The notes beneath the pieces were generated by a model. That model did not search any database. It saw only the letters and a program-made list of their open reading frames with translations, and was not told the origin of the DNA. DNA of 47,288 bases, taken from NCBI GenBank assembly GCA_051745635.1, contig JBNJEH010000020.1:1-47288 (forward strand). The letters run 5' to 3'. Position 1 is the stretch's first letter; the number at the start of each line of letters is the position of its first letter. Source of the DNA: Brumimicrobium sp051745635. GTDB taxonomy: Bacteria; Bacteroidota; Bacteroidia; Flavobacteriales_D; Crocinitomicaceae. The translations under genes and the position numbers were made by a program. Of the stretch, positions 7,970 through 16,262 are shown in pieces.

Positions 7970-8494
7970 ATGAAAGCTCCTTTTAATTTATTTCAATGGA
8001 TTGAAGATAATAGAGATCTGTTAAAGCCGCCCGTAGGAAATAAAAACCTTTACAAAGAAGCGGGAGATTTTATTGTGATGATCGTCGGAGGGCCGAATGC
8101 CCGCAAGGATTACCATTATAACGAATCGGAGGAATTGTTTTTTCAGTTAGAAGGTGAAATTACCGTAAAGATTCAAGAGGACGGTCAGGCGAAAGAGGTC
8201 GCAATCCGCGAAGGTGAGATGTTTTTATTGCCCGCGAAAGTTCCGCATTCTCCCATTCGGGGTGGAAATACAGTAGGGTTGGTCGTAGAGCGCGTGCGCA
8301 AGGGAACAGATTTGACGGATGGTCTCATGTGGTTCTGCGATGATTGTAATCACCCATTAAAAACGTACAAGTTCGCACTCGAAAATATCGAAAAGGATTT
8401 TCTGCCGCGATTTAAAGACTTTTACAGCAGTGAGGAACATCGTACATGCGATAACTGCGGAACGGTTATGGAAGTGGATGAACGCTTCGTTTAA
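7970..8494 (+). CDS. nbaC: 3-hydroxyanthranilate 3,4-dioxygenase
   Basis: Cytoplasmic non-haem Fe(II) dioxygenase that opens 3-hydroxyanthranilate to 2-amino-3-carboxymuconate semialdehyde in the kynurenine pathway (tryptophan breakdown or quinolinate/NAD synthesis). The 174 residues form a cupin. Metal ligands are His49, Glu55 and His93; substrate-binding Arg45, Arg97 and Glu108 are also present, each exactly two positions earlier than in the Cupriavidus enzyme. The bacterial C-terminal rubredoxin-like iron site is intact (Cys123, Cys126, Cys160, Cys163). No other kynurenine-pathway gene is in the window. The next gene begins 18 bases later. Confidence 0.96.
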   Translation: MKAPFNLFQWIEDNRDLLKPPVGNKNLYKEAGDFIVMIVGGPNARKDYHYNESEELFFQLEGEITVKIQEDGQAKEVAIREGEMFLLPAKVPHSPIRGGNTVGLVVERVRKGTDLTDGLMWFCDDCNHPLKTYKFALENIEKDFLPRFKDFYSSEEHRTCDNCGTVMEVDERFV

Positions 8495-8512
8495 TGCTAC
8501 AATTGTTCGCTC

Positions 8513-9883
8513 GTGAAACCTGAACTGTTTGGTCCGTTTGATATCCTCGTTGGAACGGGGTGGTTTATCATATTACTCGGTCTTATGTGGACGGTCAGAC
8601 GTTTGAATACTGATCAAACGTACTATCGCTGGTTCTTGCCAGCGTTTGGTTTTCGCATTTTCTTTGCCTTGCTTTTTGCAGTGGCTTATGTCATAATTTT
8701 ATCCGGAGGTGGAGATACGATAGCCTATCATGACGGGGCCTATCATTTGACTCAGTTGTTCTGGGATTCGCCCATTGCGTACTTTCAGGAAATGATCAGT
8801 ACGCCGTCCCACGAGACAATCACCTATCATTTTAACGAGGAAACGGGATATCCGCCCTCCTGGATATATGCCGAAGCTGAGAGTTTCTTTGTTTGTAAAT
8901 TGGTCAGTGTTTTAAGCCTTTTTACGTTTAACAGTTATATCGCACTCACACTGTTGTGTGCTACCTTCAGTTTTTTAGCTGCCTGGAGACTATACAGTTT
9001 TATCCGAACGTTTAATTTTTGTCCGCAATGGGTAATTGTGGTGGCTGTTTTATTTGTTCCCACGGTTGCTTTTTGGACTACCGGCGTAGGTAAAGATGTA
9101 TTCGTAGTGAGCGCTTTCTACTGGCTTTTGGCAGACTTGTTTCCCGTTGTCACAGGTAAAAAGCAGGTGTCTTTTCGATTGTTGCTCTGGATGGCTCTCA
9201 TGATTTTTATTCTTTATCATTTGCGTTCTTTCATGATCGTTGCGGTTGCATTGCCCCTTTTTATTGCGCTCATGGCTCGTTTAGGCAGACGGATCAGTAA
9301 CAATACAAGACAGCTTGCAGCCTTCAGAATCCTGATCGGAGGAATTGTGATTTTTTCGCTCTTTGCGTTTCTTCAGTTCTCCAATTTTACTCAGATGATT
9401 GAAACAAACCCTTACCTGCAAGAGGTTGCGGTCATCCAGAAAGATTTTGCCCAAAACAAGAATTACTTGGGAACGCGATACGACTTGGGAATTACTGAAT
9501 ACAATGCATGGGGGTTATTAAAAGCGGCTCCCCTGAGTGTCTTTACCTCATTCTACAGACCGCTTCCATGGGAGGCAGATAGCGCTTTTTTATTAATTAG
9601 TGCACTTGAAAATATCCTGCTATTACTGCTTACGGTACGCTTTTTTTTCTTTTCAGGAAATTTGAGGGAACACTTCAAATTTATCAGATCACAGGAGTTT
9701 TTGGTGTTTGCCATTTTGTTTTCCCTGATTCTCGGATTTTTGGTGGGGTTCACCTCTGGTTTGTTCAATGTCCTCGTTCGGTTCAAAGCCCCCTTTGTAG
9801 GTTTGTTGTTCATTTTTCTGGCGGCTTCAGAAAAACATCTCAAGGCGACAAAACAACAAAAGAAAGGTGCGGAAGAGTCTTGA
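8513..9883 (+). CDS. Polytopic inner-membrane protein of unknown function
   Basis: A 456-residue integral membrane protein with about 11-12 hydrophobic spans, for example WFIILLGLMWTV, FFALLFAVAYVIIL and ILLLLLTVRFFFF. The large extracytoplasmic loop after the second span carries GGGDTIAYHDGAYHL. A TTGVGKDVFVVSAFYWLL segment resembles conserved loops in GT-C glycosyltransferases and polysaccharide polymerases, so a glycan-related role is possible but unproven. The start is GTG at 8513: upstream is a stop in frame, and the next Met is after the first span. It follows the dioxygenase gene by 18 bases and is probably co-transcribed. Its 3' end faces the PorG gene, 27 bases away. Confidence 0.8.
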   Translation: MKPELFGPFDILVGTGWFIILLGLMWTVRRLNTDQTYYRWFLPAFGFRIFFALLFAVAYVIILSGGGDTIAYHDGAYHLTQLFWDSPIAYFQEMISTPSHETITYHFNEETGYPPSWIYAEAESFFVCKLVSVLSLFTFNSYIALTLLCATFSFLAAWRLYSFIRTFNFCPQWVIVVAVLFVPTVAFWTTGVGKDVFVVSAFYWLLADLFPVVTGKKQVSFRLLLWMALMIFILYHLRSFMIVAVALPLFIALMARLGRRISNNTRQLAAFRILIGGIVIFSLFAFLQFSNFTQMIETNPYLQEVAVIQKDFAQNKNYLGTRYDLGITEYNAWGLLKAAPLSVFTSFYRPLPWEADSAFLLISALENILLLLLTVRFFFFSGNLREHFKFIRSQEFLVFAILFSLILGFLVGFTSGLFNVLVRFKAPFVGLLFIFLAASEKHLKATKQQKKGAEES

Positions 9884-9910
9884 TATCCAGCAATCGAAGT
9901 CGTATATGGG

Positions 9911-10741
9911 TTACTTATAAAAACATTCGTCGGGATCGCCGAGTGCAAAGGACAGCATTACCCCAAACATTGAGTACCAATCATTTGTGGCACTATTCCC
10001 CCGACTTCCCGTCATGCCCCCAGGAACAGTGGAGCGATCGGATAGTCGCGTGGCGATATTGCCGTTTTCTTGTGTCAATTCCGTTTTCGACACATAATTC
10101 CCCTCTCCGACATCGTCTAAATAATCTGTAAATGTTTTGCGAATTCCATATTCAAGCGATAATGCAGCTCTTTCACCTAAATTGACTTTTACTCCAACGC
10201 CGAGCGGCACGACGAGCTGCAGAAGAGGGTAGGGGTCGTTTTCTGAAAGGGAGCTACCTTGTCCTTCAGTACCCAGTGGTTGGAGTTCAATTGGTTCACC
10301 CTGGTAGTTGGTCGTTGGATTCATCTGAAAAACGCCCAGATCCACACTCAAATAGGGCGTAAAAAAATACTTGGGATTGCCCAATTTGTAATTTTTGTAA
10401 TGAAACTCAATACCACCAGCCAACTCGATTATTTCGGACTGAAAAGACAGGTTGCGCATTTGCTGGAGTTCATCATCAGCATCACTATCGTAACCTTCAA
10501 CAGATCCATATCGAAGGGTGCCGCGCAGTGAAATCCTCGAATTTAAACTGAAACGATAAATGGCTCCCGCAGCTAATTTTGTTCGTCTAAAATGATAATA
10601 GGGGTTTAAGTCGCCGATGTAATAACTGCCTCCTCCCATGATTCCAAAAGACGAACGCGACCGGAAATTTTCCGATTGACCGCATACATCATTAACTGAT
10701 GATACGAGCAGCAAGAGTAAAATGGAACATCTTAAATTCAT
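9911..10741 (-). CDS. porG: PorG-like (DUF6089) type IX secretion outer-membrane protein
   Basis: Predicted outer-membrane beta-barrel of 276 residues with signal MNLRCSILLLLLVSSVNDVCGQ. The mature part has alternating barrel strands and the family hallmark GIMGGGSYYIGDLNP near its start, then GAIYRFSLNSRISLRGTLRYG. PorG anchors the PorK/PorN ring of the T9SS to the outer membrane. The longer frame to 10786 would place 15 extra residues before the signal peptide and overlap nadK, so the ATG at 10741 is preferred. It is the last gene of a CBS-nadK-porG run, an order seen in many Flavobacteriia; the uppS and bamA genes that often follow are absent here. Confidence 0.82.
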   Translation of the reverse strand: MNLRCSILLLLLVSSVNDVCGQSENFRSRSSFGIMGGGSYYIGDLNPYYHFRRTKLAAGAIYRFSLNSRISLRGTLRYGSVEGYDSDADDELQQMRNLSFQSEIIELAGGIEFHYKNYKLGNPKYFFTPYLSVDLGVFQMNPTTNYQGEPIELQPLGTEGQGSSLSENDPYPLLQLVVPLGVGVKVNLGERAALSLEYGIRKTFTDYLDDVGEGNYVSKTELTQENGNIATRLSDRSTVPGGMTGSRGNSATNDWYSMFGVMLSFALGDPDECFYK

Positions 10742-10775
10742 GGCAGTAACTAAACGTTTTTTTAACACAAATATT

Positions 10776-11660
10776 TTATCCTTCATTCCGCTGATCGATC
10801 CCCCACATCATTTTATTGCGGATGGTATCCAAAAAGTTATTTTCCTCAAATTTAATCACATTGATCATAAAATCTGCTTTGTGAAGGATCACTTCTGTTC
10901 CGTTTTTCACCGACTTGGAATGCGAATCGAGTGTCATCAAAAATTTTCGATCTCGGCCTTTTACCTTGAGTTTTATAGGCATGTGATCTGGCACCACTAC
11001 GGGGCGGACGTTTAAATTGTGCGGTGCAATAGGCGTCAGAATATGTACGGCACAGCCCGGCGTAATGATGGGACCGCCGCAACTAAGACTATAAGCCGTA
11101 GAACCCGTCGGTGTGCCCACAATCAGTCCATCGGCCCAGTAGGAATTGAGGTATTTACCATCCAGCGAGGCATCAACAGTAATCATTGACGAAGTATCCT
11201 TTTTGTGAACGGCCAGTTCGTTGAGGGCAAAATTGTTATCGCCATAAATATTGTCTTCCGTTTGTACCCGCAGCAATGAACGTTTTTGGTATACGAAATC
11301 TTTTCTGATTACGCGCTCTATGGTCTGTTCTAACTGTTCGGTACTCGTATTGGCCAGAAATCCGAGTCGCCCGGTATTGATACCGATAATTGGTACGCCA
11401 CTCGAACGAATGTAACTTACGGTTTTCAAAAATGTTCCGTCTCCTCCAATACTGATCGCCAGATCAATGCCGCTCACAAAATCTTTGTAATGATCGAATG
11501 TTTCATATTCCTGACCAATGCCGACTTTTTTAATGAGTTCATCGCGAAAATCCTCGGCCAATATTGGTTTTATAGCGACCGATTTAAGATGATTAAACAG
11601 TTGCTTAAAAAAAGGAATTTCATGCCTTAGAATTTTCCTGGAATATATCGCTGCATTCAT
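10776..11660 (-). CDS. nadK: NAD kinase
   Basis: ATP-dependent phosphorylation of NAD to NADP in the cytoplasm. The 294 residues carry GGDGT at 72-76 (catalytic Asp74), GINTGRLGFLA at about 93-103, the NE/D motif (Asn147-Glu148) and GTPTGSTAYSLSCGGPI in the nucleotide site. The frame extends to a TTG at 11666, but the ATG at 11660 is better: it lies two bases after the stop of the upstream CBS gene, implying translational coupling. The gene ends 34 bases before the PorG start. Confidence 0.97.
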   Translation of the reverse strand: MNAAIYSRKILRHEIPFFKQLFNHLKSVAIKPILAEDFRDELIKKVGIGQEYETFDHYKDFVSGIDLAISIGGDGTFLKTVSYIRSSGVPIIGINTGRLGFLANTSTEQLEQTIERVIRKDFVYQKRSLLRVQTEDNIYGDNNFALNELAVHKKDTSSMITVDASLDGKYLNSYWADGLIVGTPTGSTAYSLSCGGPIITPGCAVHILTPIAPHNLNVRPVVVPDHMPIKLKVKGRDRKFLMTLDSHSKSVKNGTEVILHKADFMINVIKFEENNFLDTIRNKMMWGIDQRNEG

Positions 11661-11662
11661 AA

Positions 11663-12325
11663 TCAAATGTTCAAATATTTCATCAATTCATCATAACGAT
11701 CTTGTAAATCTTCGTGATGACTGTTGCGCTGAAAGCTCGCCTTGATCGAATAATCGTAGCGTTCCAAAGCACGAATGATACGACCTAAATCGATGCGGTT
11801 AATTTTCAGGGTAAGCTGTAGCTTCTTAGTGTGTAGCGGAGAAGTAATGAATGTACTCAATATGCGCGCATTTTCACTTTCTACAATCTGTGCAATTTGC
11901 GCCAGGGAATAATCGGTTTCATTCATTTCCAAAATGATGATTCCGCCTGCTTCCTTGATACTGCCTGTATCCGCAACGCGCTGTATCAAATGCACCATGT
12001 TGATAGCACCTAAAAACTGTTCTTTTTCATCGAGAACGGGAACGAGCGTCAAATGATCATTAGATGCTATGGAAAGAACTTCGTAAATATGCTGATCATT
12101 TCGGGCGTAAGGTCGCGGTAAATGATCAAAAAGCACATGCAACGTTTGTGAAAGATCATTCTTATCGAGTAAATCATCTTCCGAAACCAATCCTACAAAG
12201 TTTTCCCTCTTCAGCACGGCCAGGTGATTTACTTTGAATTCTTCCATCCAGCGCAGCGCAACCTCACCCGAATCTGTATGTTTCAGGGGTGGAATATCTT
12301 CTGTTATTAAATCTAATGCAATCAT
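11663..12325 (-). CDS. CBS-domain protein with C-terminal ACT-like region
   Basis: A 220-residue cytoplasmic protein. Two CBS repeats span about residues 1-130 (AVLKRENFVGLVSEDDLLD and LVPVLDEKEQFLGAINMVHLI). A second part around 140-200 (GGIIILEMNETDYSLAQIAQIVESENARILS) has the pattern of an ACT-type ligand domain. CBS pairs usually bind adenine nucleotides, which fits coupling to NAD kinase, though the ligand is unknown. The open frame runs to 12400, but its extra 25 residues are not family-like and would overlap pdxJ, so the ATG at 12325 is chosen. Only 68 bases separate it from the divergent pdxJ. Confidence 0.88.
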   Translation of the reverse strand: MIALDLITEDIPPLKHTDSGEVALRWMEEFKVNHLAVLKRENFVGLVSEDDLLDKNDLSQTLHVLFDHLPRPYARNDQHIYEVLSIASNDHLTLVPVLDEKEQFLGAINMVHLIQRVADTGSIKEAGGIIILEMNETDYSLAQIAQIVESENARILSTFITSPLHTKKLQLTLKINRIDLGRIIRALERYDYSIKASFQRNSHHEDLQDRYDELMKYLNI

Positions 12326-12362
12326 TGTGATGACCAAAGTAGTAATTCTAACGTAATGTATA

Positions 12363-12370
12363 TAAATTTG
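12363..12370 (+). promoter_or_regulatory. -7 promoter box for pdxJ
   Basis: TAAATTTG matches TAnnTTTG exactly and ends 23 bases before the pdxJ ATG. No convincing TTTG element was found about 19 bases upstream. Confidence 0.4.
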
Positions 12371-12393
12371 TTCGTACAAAAATAGGATGCAGC

Positions 12394-13107
12394 ATGACAA
12401 ATCTCAGTGTTAATGTAAATAAAATTGCTACGTTGCGCAATGCGCGTGGAGGTGACTTGCCCAATGTTGTTCAGGTAGCCATCGATTGTGAGCGTTTTGG
12501 AGCCGATGGAATTACCATTCACCCCAGACCGGATGAGCGGCATATTACCAAAAAGGACGTTTATGATCTCAAAGAAGTAGTGACGACCGAATTTAATATA
12601 GAGGGCTATCCCAACGAGCGATTTATGCAGTTGATTGAAGACACGCGGCCGACACAGGCAACGCTTGTTCCGGATCCGCCCGATGTACTGACCTCCAATT
12701 CGGGATGGAACACGAAAAAACATTTTGATCTGCTGAAGACTACTTGTGAGCATATCCGGGCGCTCGGTATAAGAACGTCCATTTTTGTAGAAACGGATCT
12801 TGAAATGATTGACTACGCCCGGGACATTGGTGTAGATCGTATTGAGCTCTATACGGGACCGTATGCGGAAAATTATGGCAACGATGCAGAACAAGCGGCG
12901 CTCCCATACGTTGAGACAGCGAGACGGGCGAGCGCGTTAGGAATAGGAGTGAACGCCGGGCACGATTTGAATTTGTCAAATTTAGGATTCTTTAAACGTT
13001 CCATCCCCTGGCTCGAAGAGGTGAGCATTGGACACGCTTTAATCGCGGATGCCCTCTATTTTGGTTTGGAAGAAACCATAGACAAGTATAAAGAACTATT
13101 AGTATAA
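12394..13107 (+). CDS. pdxJ: Pyridoxine 5'-phosphate synthase
   Basis: Condenses 3-amino-2-oxopropyl phosphate with deoxyxylulose 5-phosphate to give pyridoxine 5'-phosphate, the last ring-closing step of DXP-dependent vitamin B6 synthesis. It is a 237-residue TIM barrel starting MTNLSVNVNKIATLRNARGG. Catalytic residues are His43 (TIHPRPDERH), Glu70 (NIEG) and His190 (VNAGHDLN). PLP made from its product is the cofactor of SufS, encoded downstream in the window. The alpha/beta hydrolase gene starts 5 bases after its stop, so both are likely on one transcript. Confidence 0.98.
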   Translation: MTNLSVNVNKIATLRNARGGDLPNVVQVAIDCERFGADGITIHPRPDERHITKKDVYDLKEVVTTEFNIEGYPNERFMQLIEDTRPTQATLVPDPPDVLTSNSGWNTKKHFDLLKTTCEHIRALGIRTSIFVETDLEMIDYARDIGVDRIELYTGPYAENYGNDAEQAALPYVETARRASALGIGVNAGHDLNLSNLGFFKRSIPWLEEVSIGHALIADALYFGLEETIDKYKELLV

Positions 13108-13112
13108 ATTGT

Positions 13113-13874
13113 ATGCAGTTACATTATAAAAAAATGGGAAGTGGGCAACCACTGATTATTCTTCACGGGTTGTTTGGTTCTTCTGACAACTGGCAGACGC
13201 ACGGAAAAAAGTTGGCGGAATACTTTGAGGTGTACCTGGTGGATCAACGGAATCACGGTAAATCTGACTGGAGCGAAGATTTTGATTATGATTTTATGGC
13301 ACAGGACCTGCATGAATTTATCGAGGAACACCAATTGGAAGATGTTATATTAATTGGTCATTCTATGGGCGGTAAAACGATCATGCGCTACGCTCAACTT
13401 TATCCCGACAGCATTGAAAAAATGATTGTTGTCGATATGGGTGTCAAATCATATCCGATACACCACGATACCATCATTGAAGGACTGAAATCGATCAACC
13501 TCGATGCGATCAGTTCGCGCGGGGAAGCCAGAGAGCAATTGAGTAATTATATAGAGGAAAAATCCATTCGACAGTTTTTACTCAAGAATTTGTATTGGAT
13601 AGAAAAAGGCAAGCTGGGCTGGCGCATTAACCTGCCGGTATTGGAAGAGCGTCTCCCCGAAATCACAAAAGGGCTCCCGGAGGTAGAATCGCTGGTTGAT
13701 GTTTTGTTCATTGCTGGTGGAGCATCTAATTACATTGTAACTTCAGATCATGACGATATTCGCAAATACTTCCCTCTGGCCGATTTTTACGTTATAGAAA
13801 GTGCGGGTCACTGGATACACGCTGAAGCTCCCGAAGCTTTTATAGAAGAAGTGCTTGGCTATTGCCTGAGATGA
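13113..13874 (+). CDS. Alpha/beta-fold hydrolase (YbfF-like esterase)
   Basis: A 253-residue cytoplasmic hydrolase. The fold begins LHYKKMGSGQPLIILHGLFGSSDNW, with the oxyanion-hole HG. DQRNHGKS follows, then the nucleophile elbow GHSMGG with Ser84. The catalytic His233 is in SAGHWIHAEAPEAF. The pattern matches YbfF and related esterases acting on small acyl esters or acyl-CoA; the natural substrate is unknown. It is tightly linked to pdxJ (5-base gap). A shared bidirectional terminator follows. Confidence 0.92.
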   Translation: MQLHYKKMGSGQPLIILHGLFGSSDNWQTHGKKLAEYFEVYLVDQRNHGKSDWSEDFDYDFMAQDLHEFIEEHQLEDVILIGHSMGGKTIMRYAQLYPDSIEKMIVVDMGVKSYPIHHDTIIEGLKSINLDAISSRGEAREQLSNYIEEKSIRQFLLKNLYWIEKGKLGWRINLPVLEERLPEITKGLPEVESLVDVLFIAGGASNYIVTSDHDDIRKYFPLADFYVIESAGHWIHAEAPEAFIEEVLGYCLR

Positions 13875-13914
13875 CCCCCATTCTAACCACTGAATTCCCG
13901 CATTTAAAGTTAAC

Positions 13915-13951
13915 CATAAAAAAAGAGGCAATCATCAGTGATTGCCTCTTT
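13915..13951. terminator. Bidirectional rho-independent terminator
   Basis: A perfect 13-bp stem (AAAGAGGCAATCA at 13922-13934 and its complement at 13939-13951) with a TCAG loop. On the minus strand seven U residues follow the stem; on the plus strand the run is shorter. It lies between the converging hydrolase and OmpA-family genes and should serve both. Confidence 0.88.
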
Positions 13952-13979
13952 ATAAATATGATGATGAGCGATGTAAATG

Positions 13980-16097
13980 TTATTCTTCGCTTTCTTCTCC
14001 TTCTCCTTCTTCTTCTTCTTTGCTATTGTAATCCATACGGACAACCTCTCCTTCCGTTCTACGGTTATACTGGTGAAGTTGTTCAAATAATTCTTCATCC
14101 GAACTCTTGAACTGATTGATGTACTTTTCGGTCAATTCTATTTCTTCGTATTCTCCGCCTGGAGGGTCTGGATGATAAATACTGTCTTTTTTGTAAACTA
14201 CGCGGGGTTCATCTTCTCCTTTACCTTCTGGTATCAGTCGATCCGGATTGACACCTTTTGTGTTAACGAGATAATCGACACACGATTGTGCTCTTTCCTG
14301 TGCCAGTTGCTCATTGGCACGCGACGAACCACGCGAATCGGTATGAGAAACCAGCTTCAATACCATGCCCGGGTATTCCTCGAGCAATTCAGAAACATAA
14401 TTCAATGAATCTTTTGAATCAATAACACCTTCTTCTACTTTTAATGCTGCAGATCCCAAATCGTAGCGTACCTCGGGCAAGACAATTGGCGTTTTTGGAA
14501 GCAGACTTGTCTCAACAATGAAGTTCTGGTCATAATCCAAACCTACCGTAGAGAATGTTTCGACTACATCGCTGGGATGGTAACCTTCTTTTGGTAATAC
14601 TTGTACAGTATAATCGGTCTCTTCGTTAATAAAACGATCTCCGTTGGGCTTTTTGTCCCAGTAAACCACACCATCGGAATTGGTTACGCCTTTGAATGAA
14701 CCACCGCCTTTTGCAGACACCTGCACAGTCGCTCCATCAATGCGTTGGGTCCCTCCAACTTCAGTGACGATGACTTTGAGGTCAAAGACATTGGGAGGTA
14801 ACTCATAAGACCAGATATCTGGTAGCCCACGTGATCCGCGAGATCCATCGCGATTAGAAGTGAAAAAGCCATTCCGGCTGTCCATCTGAACAAAGTGATA
14901 GTCATTGGCGTCAGAATTTATGGGTGTGCCCATGTTTTCCGGAGCTCCAAAGTTCAGTTCTCCTTCTTCTTTTTTCGCGCGAAAAATATCTTGTCCACCT
15001 AGCCCTTCATGACCCGTGGAAGAAAAGAACAAGTCTCCGTTTTTAGCGTATGTCGGGAACATTTCATCACCTCCGGTATTAATTTTAGGACCTAAATTTT
15101 TAGGTGTCGTCCACGATTCTTCGCGGCGTTCGTACTTCGTGTACCACAAATCGCGACCGCCGTGTCCGCCGGGCATATCACTGGCAAAAATAAGGATAGA
15201 ACCATCTTCGTTGGGAAGTGGATGACCGACACTTATCGTGTCGTGTTTATTTAAAGGTAGTTTTTTGGGTAAACCCCACGCTCGTCCACGCTTTTCAGCA
15301 CTCCATATCTGACACCCAAGATCTTTTTTATCGACCCTCGGACAACGCGTCAGAAACATATTTCTGAAGCGACCATCAAAAACCATTGGACCTTCGTTGT
15401 GCTCAGTATTTATACTGTCAGCTTCAAACAATTTGGGTGGTTGCCAGTTGCCGCTTCGATCCATTTCAACCTCCCAGATGTTAAAGAAACCTTCTCCGGT
15501 GACAGGGTCTTTTCCAGATCCCACCGGCGCGCTTCTGGTAGACGCAAAAACAATCGAATTTCCACGTCTGCTCGAAATCGATGGGGCGATGTCCATCCCT
15601 TCATCGTTAATTTTGAACTCCGATTTGACAGTGTAACGCGTACGGTTATCCTTCATGACCTCTGCGCGATCCAGTGATTTTATCGCATTTTTAGCCTGCT
15701 GATCCGTAGGCACTAACTCTAAAAAAGCATTGTAGTTTTCTCTGGCATTTTCATATTCACCTTTTTTCTTATACAAATTCCCCATTCGAAAATAAACGTG
15801 AGGATTATCCTTATGATGTTTTAGATCAATTGCGCGCTGATACCATTCAATCGCTTTATCAGTGTTGTAGGATTTTTCAAAAGAATAAGCCGCTTTGTAA
15901 GCCAATTCTGACTTCAGTGCAAGTGCCCGTTCATTCTTTGGGGATATGCGTTCGTATGCCTTGACCAAAAGATCTGTGGCTTCAGAGTACTCATTACCTT
16001 CATAAGCAGCATTCGCTTTTCCCACAATAGCGGGTTGCGCTAAAGCAACTGAACTGAACAATAAAAAGACCACAATAGCTAAATTTTTCATCTTCAT
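13980..16097 (-). CDS. PorE-like OmpA-family protein (TPR, PD40 propeller, CNA-B-like, OmpA)
   Basis: A 705-residue exported envelope protein. It has a signal peptide (residues 1-22), TPR repeats (about 25-150, including IEWYQRAIDLKHHKDNPHVYF) and a beta-propeller of PD40-type repeats (about 170-450: FASTRSAP, FASDMPGGHGGRDLW, FFSSTGHEGLGGQDIF, FFTSNRDG). A carboxypeptidase-regulatory/CNA-B-like domain (DGATVQVSAKGGG) and an OmpA peptidoglycan-binding domain (SHTDSRGSSRANEQLAQERA) follow. This order matches T9SS protein PorE. The tail is unusual: an insertion near the end of the OmpA domain and a run of Glu/Gly/Ser at the C-terminus. The start is MKMKN at 16097; 16091 is the alternative. Confidence 0.88.
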   Translation of the reverse strand: MKMKNLAIVVFLLFSSVALAQPAIVGKANAAYEGNEYSEATDLLVKAYERISPKNERALALKSELAYKAAYSFEKSYNTDKAIEWYQRAIDLKHHKDNPHVYFRMGNLYKKKGEYENARENYNAFLELVPTDQQAKNAIKSLDRAEVMKDNRTRYTVKSEFKINDEGMDIAPSISSRRGNSIVFASTRSAPVGSGKDPVTGEGFFNIWEVEMDRSGNWQPPKLFEADSINTEHNEGPMVFDGRFRNMFLTRCPRVDKKDLGCQIWSAEKRGRAWGLPKKLPLNKHDTISVGHPLPNEDGSILIFASDMPGGHGGRDLWYTKYERREESWTTPKNLGPKINTGGDEMFPTYAKNGDLFFSSTGHEGLGGQDIFRAKKEEGELNFGAPENMGTPINSDANDYHFVQMDSRNGFFTSNRDGSRGSRGLPDIWSYELPPNVFDLKVIVTEVGGTQRIDGATVQVSAKGGGSFKGVTNSDGVVYWDKKPNGDRFINEETDYTVQVLPKEGYHPSDVVETFSTVGLDYDQNFIVETSLLPKTPIVLPEVRYDLGSAALKVEEGVIDSKDSLNYVSELLEEYPGMVLKLVSHTDSRGSSRANEQLAQERAQSCVDYLVNTKGVNPDRLIPEGKGEDEPRVVYKKDSIYHPDPPGGEYEEIELTEKYINQFKSSDEELFEQLHQYNRRTEGEVVRMDYNSKEEEEGEGEESEE

Positions 16098-16262
16098 AGA
16101 TAATGGATTATGTGAAAATTTCCCGAAAGAAACTAAAAATTAACGTTAAACACAAGTAAAGCACTAAATTAATTATTGTTATTGATTTGTAGCATAAAAA
16201 GTATTTTGAATTATTTCGTTTGTCTTTTATCGTCTGCTTTGAAATGCCGTTTGCTAGTGACT

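Noticed and set aside
14000..14030. Low-complexity CTT/CTC repeat, considered as a microsatellite
   Set aside because: It encodes the Glu-rich C-terminus of the OmpA-family protein in frame.
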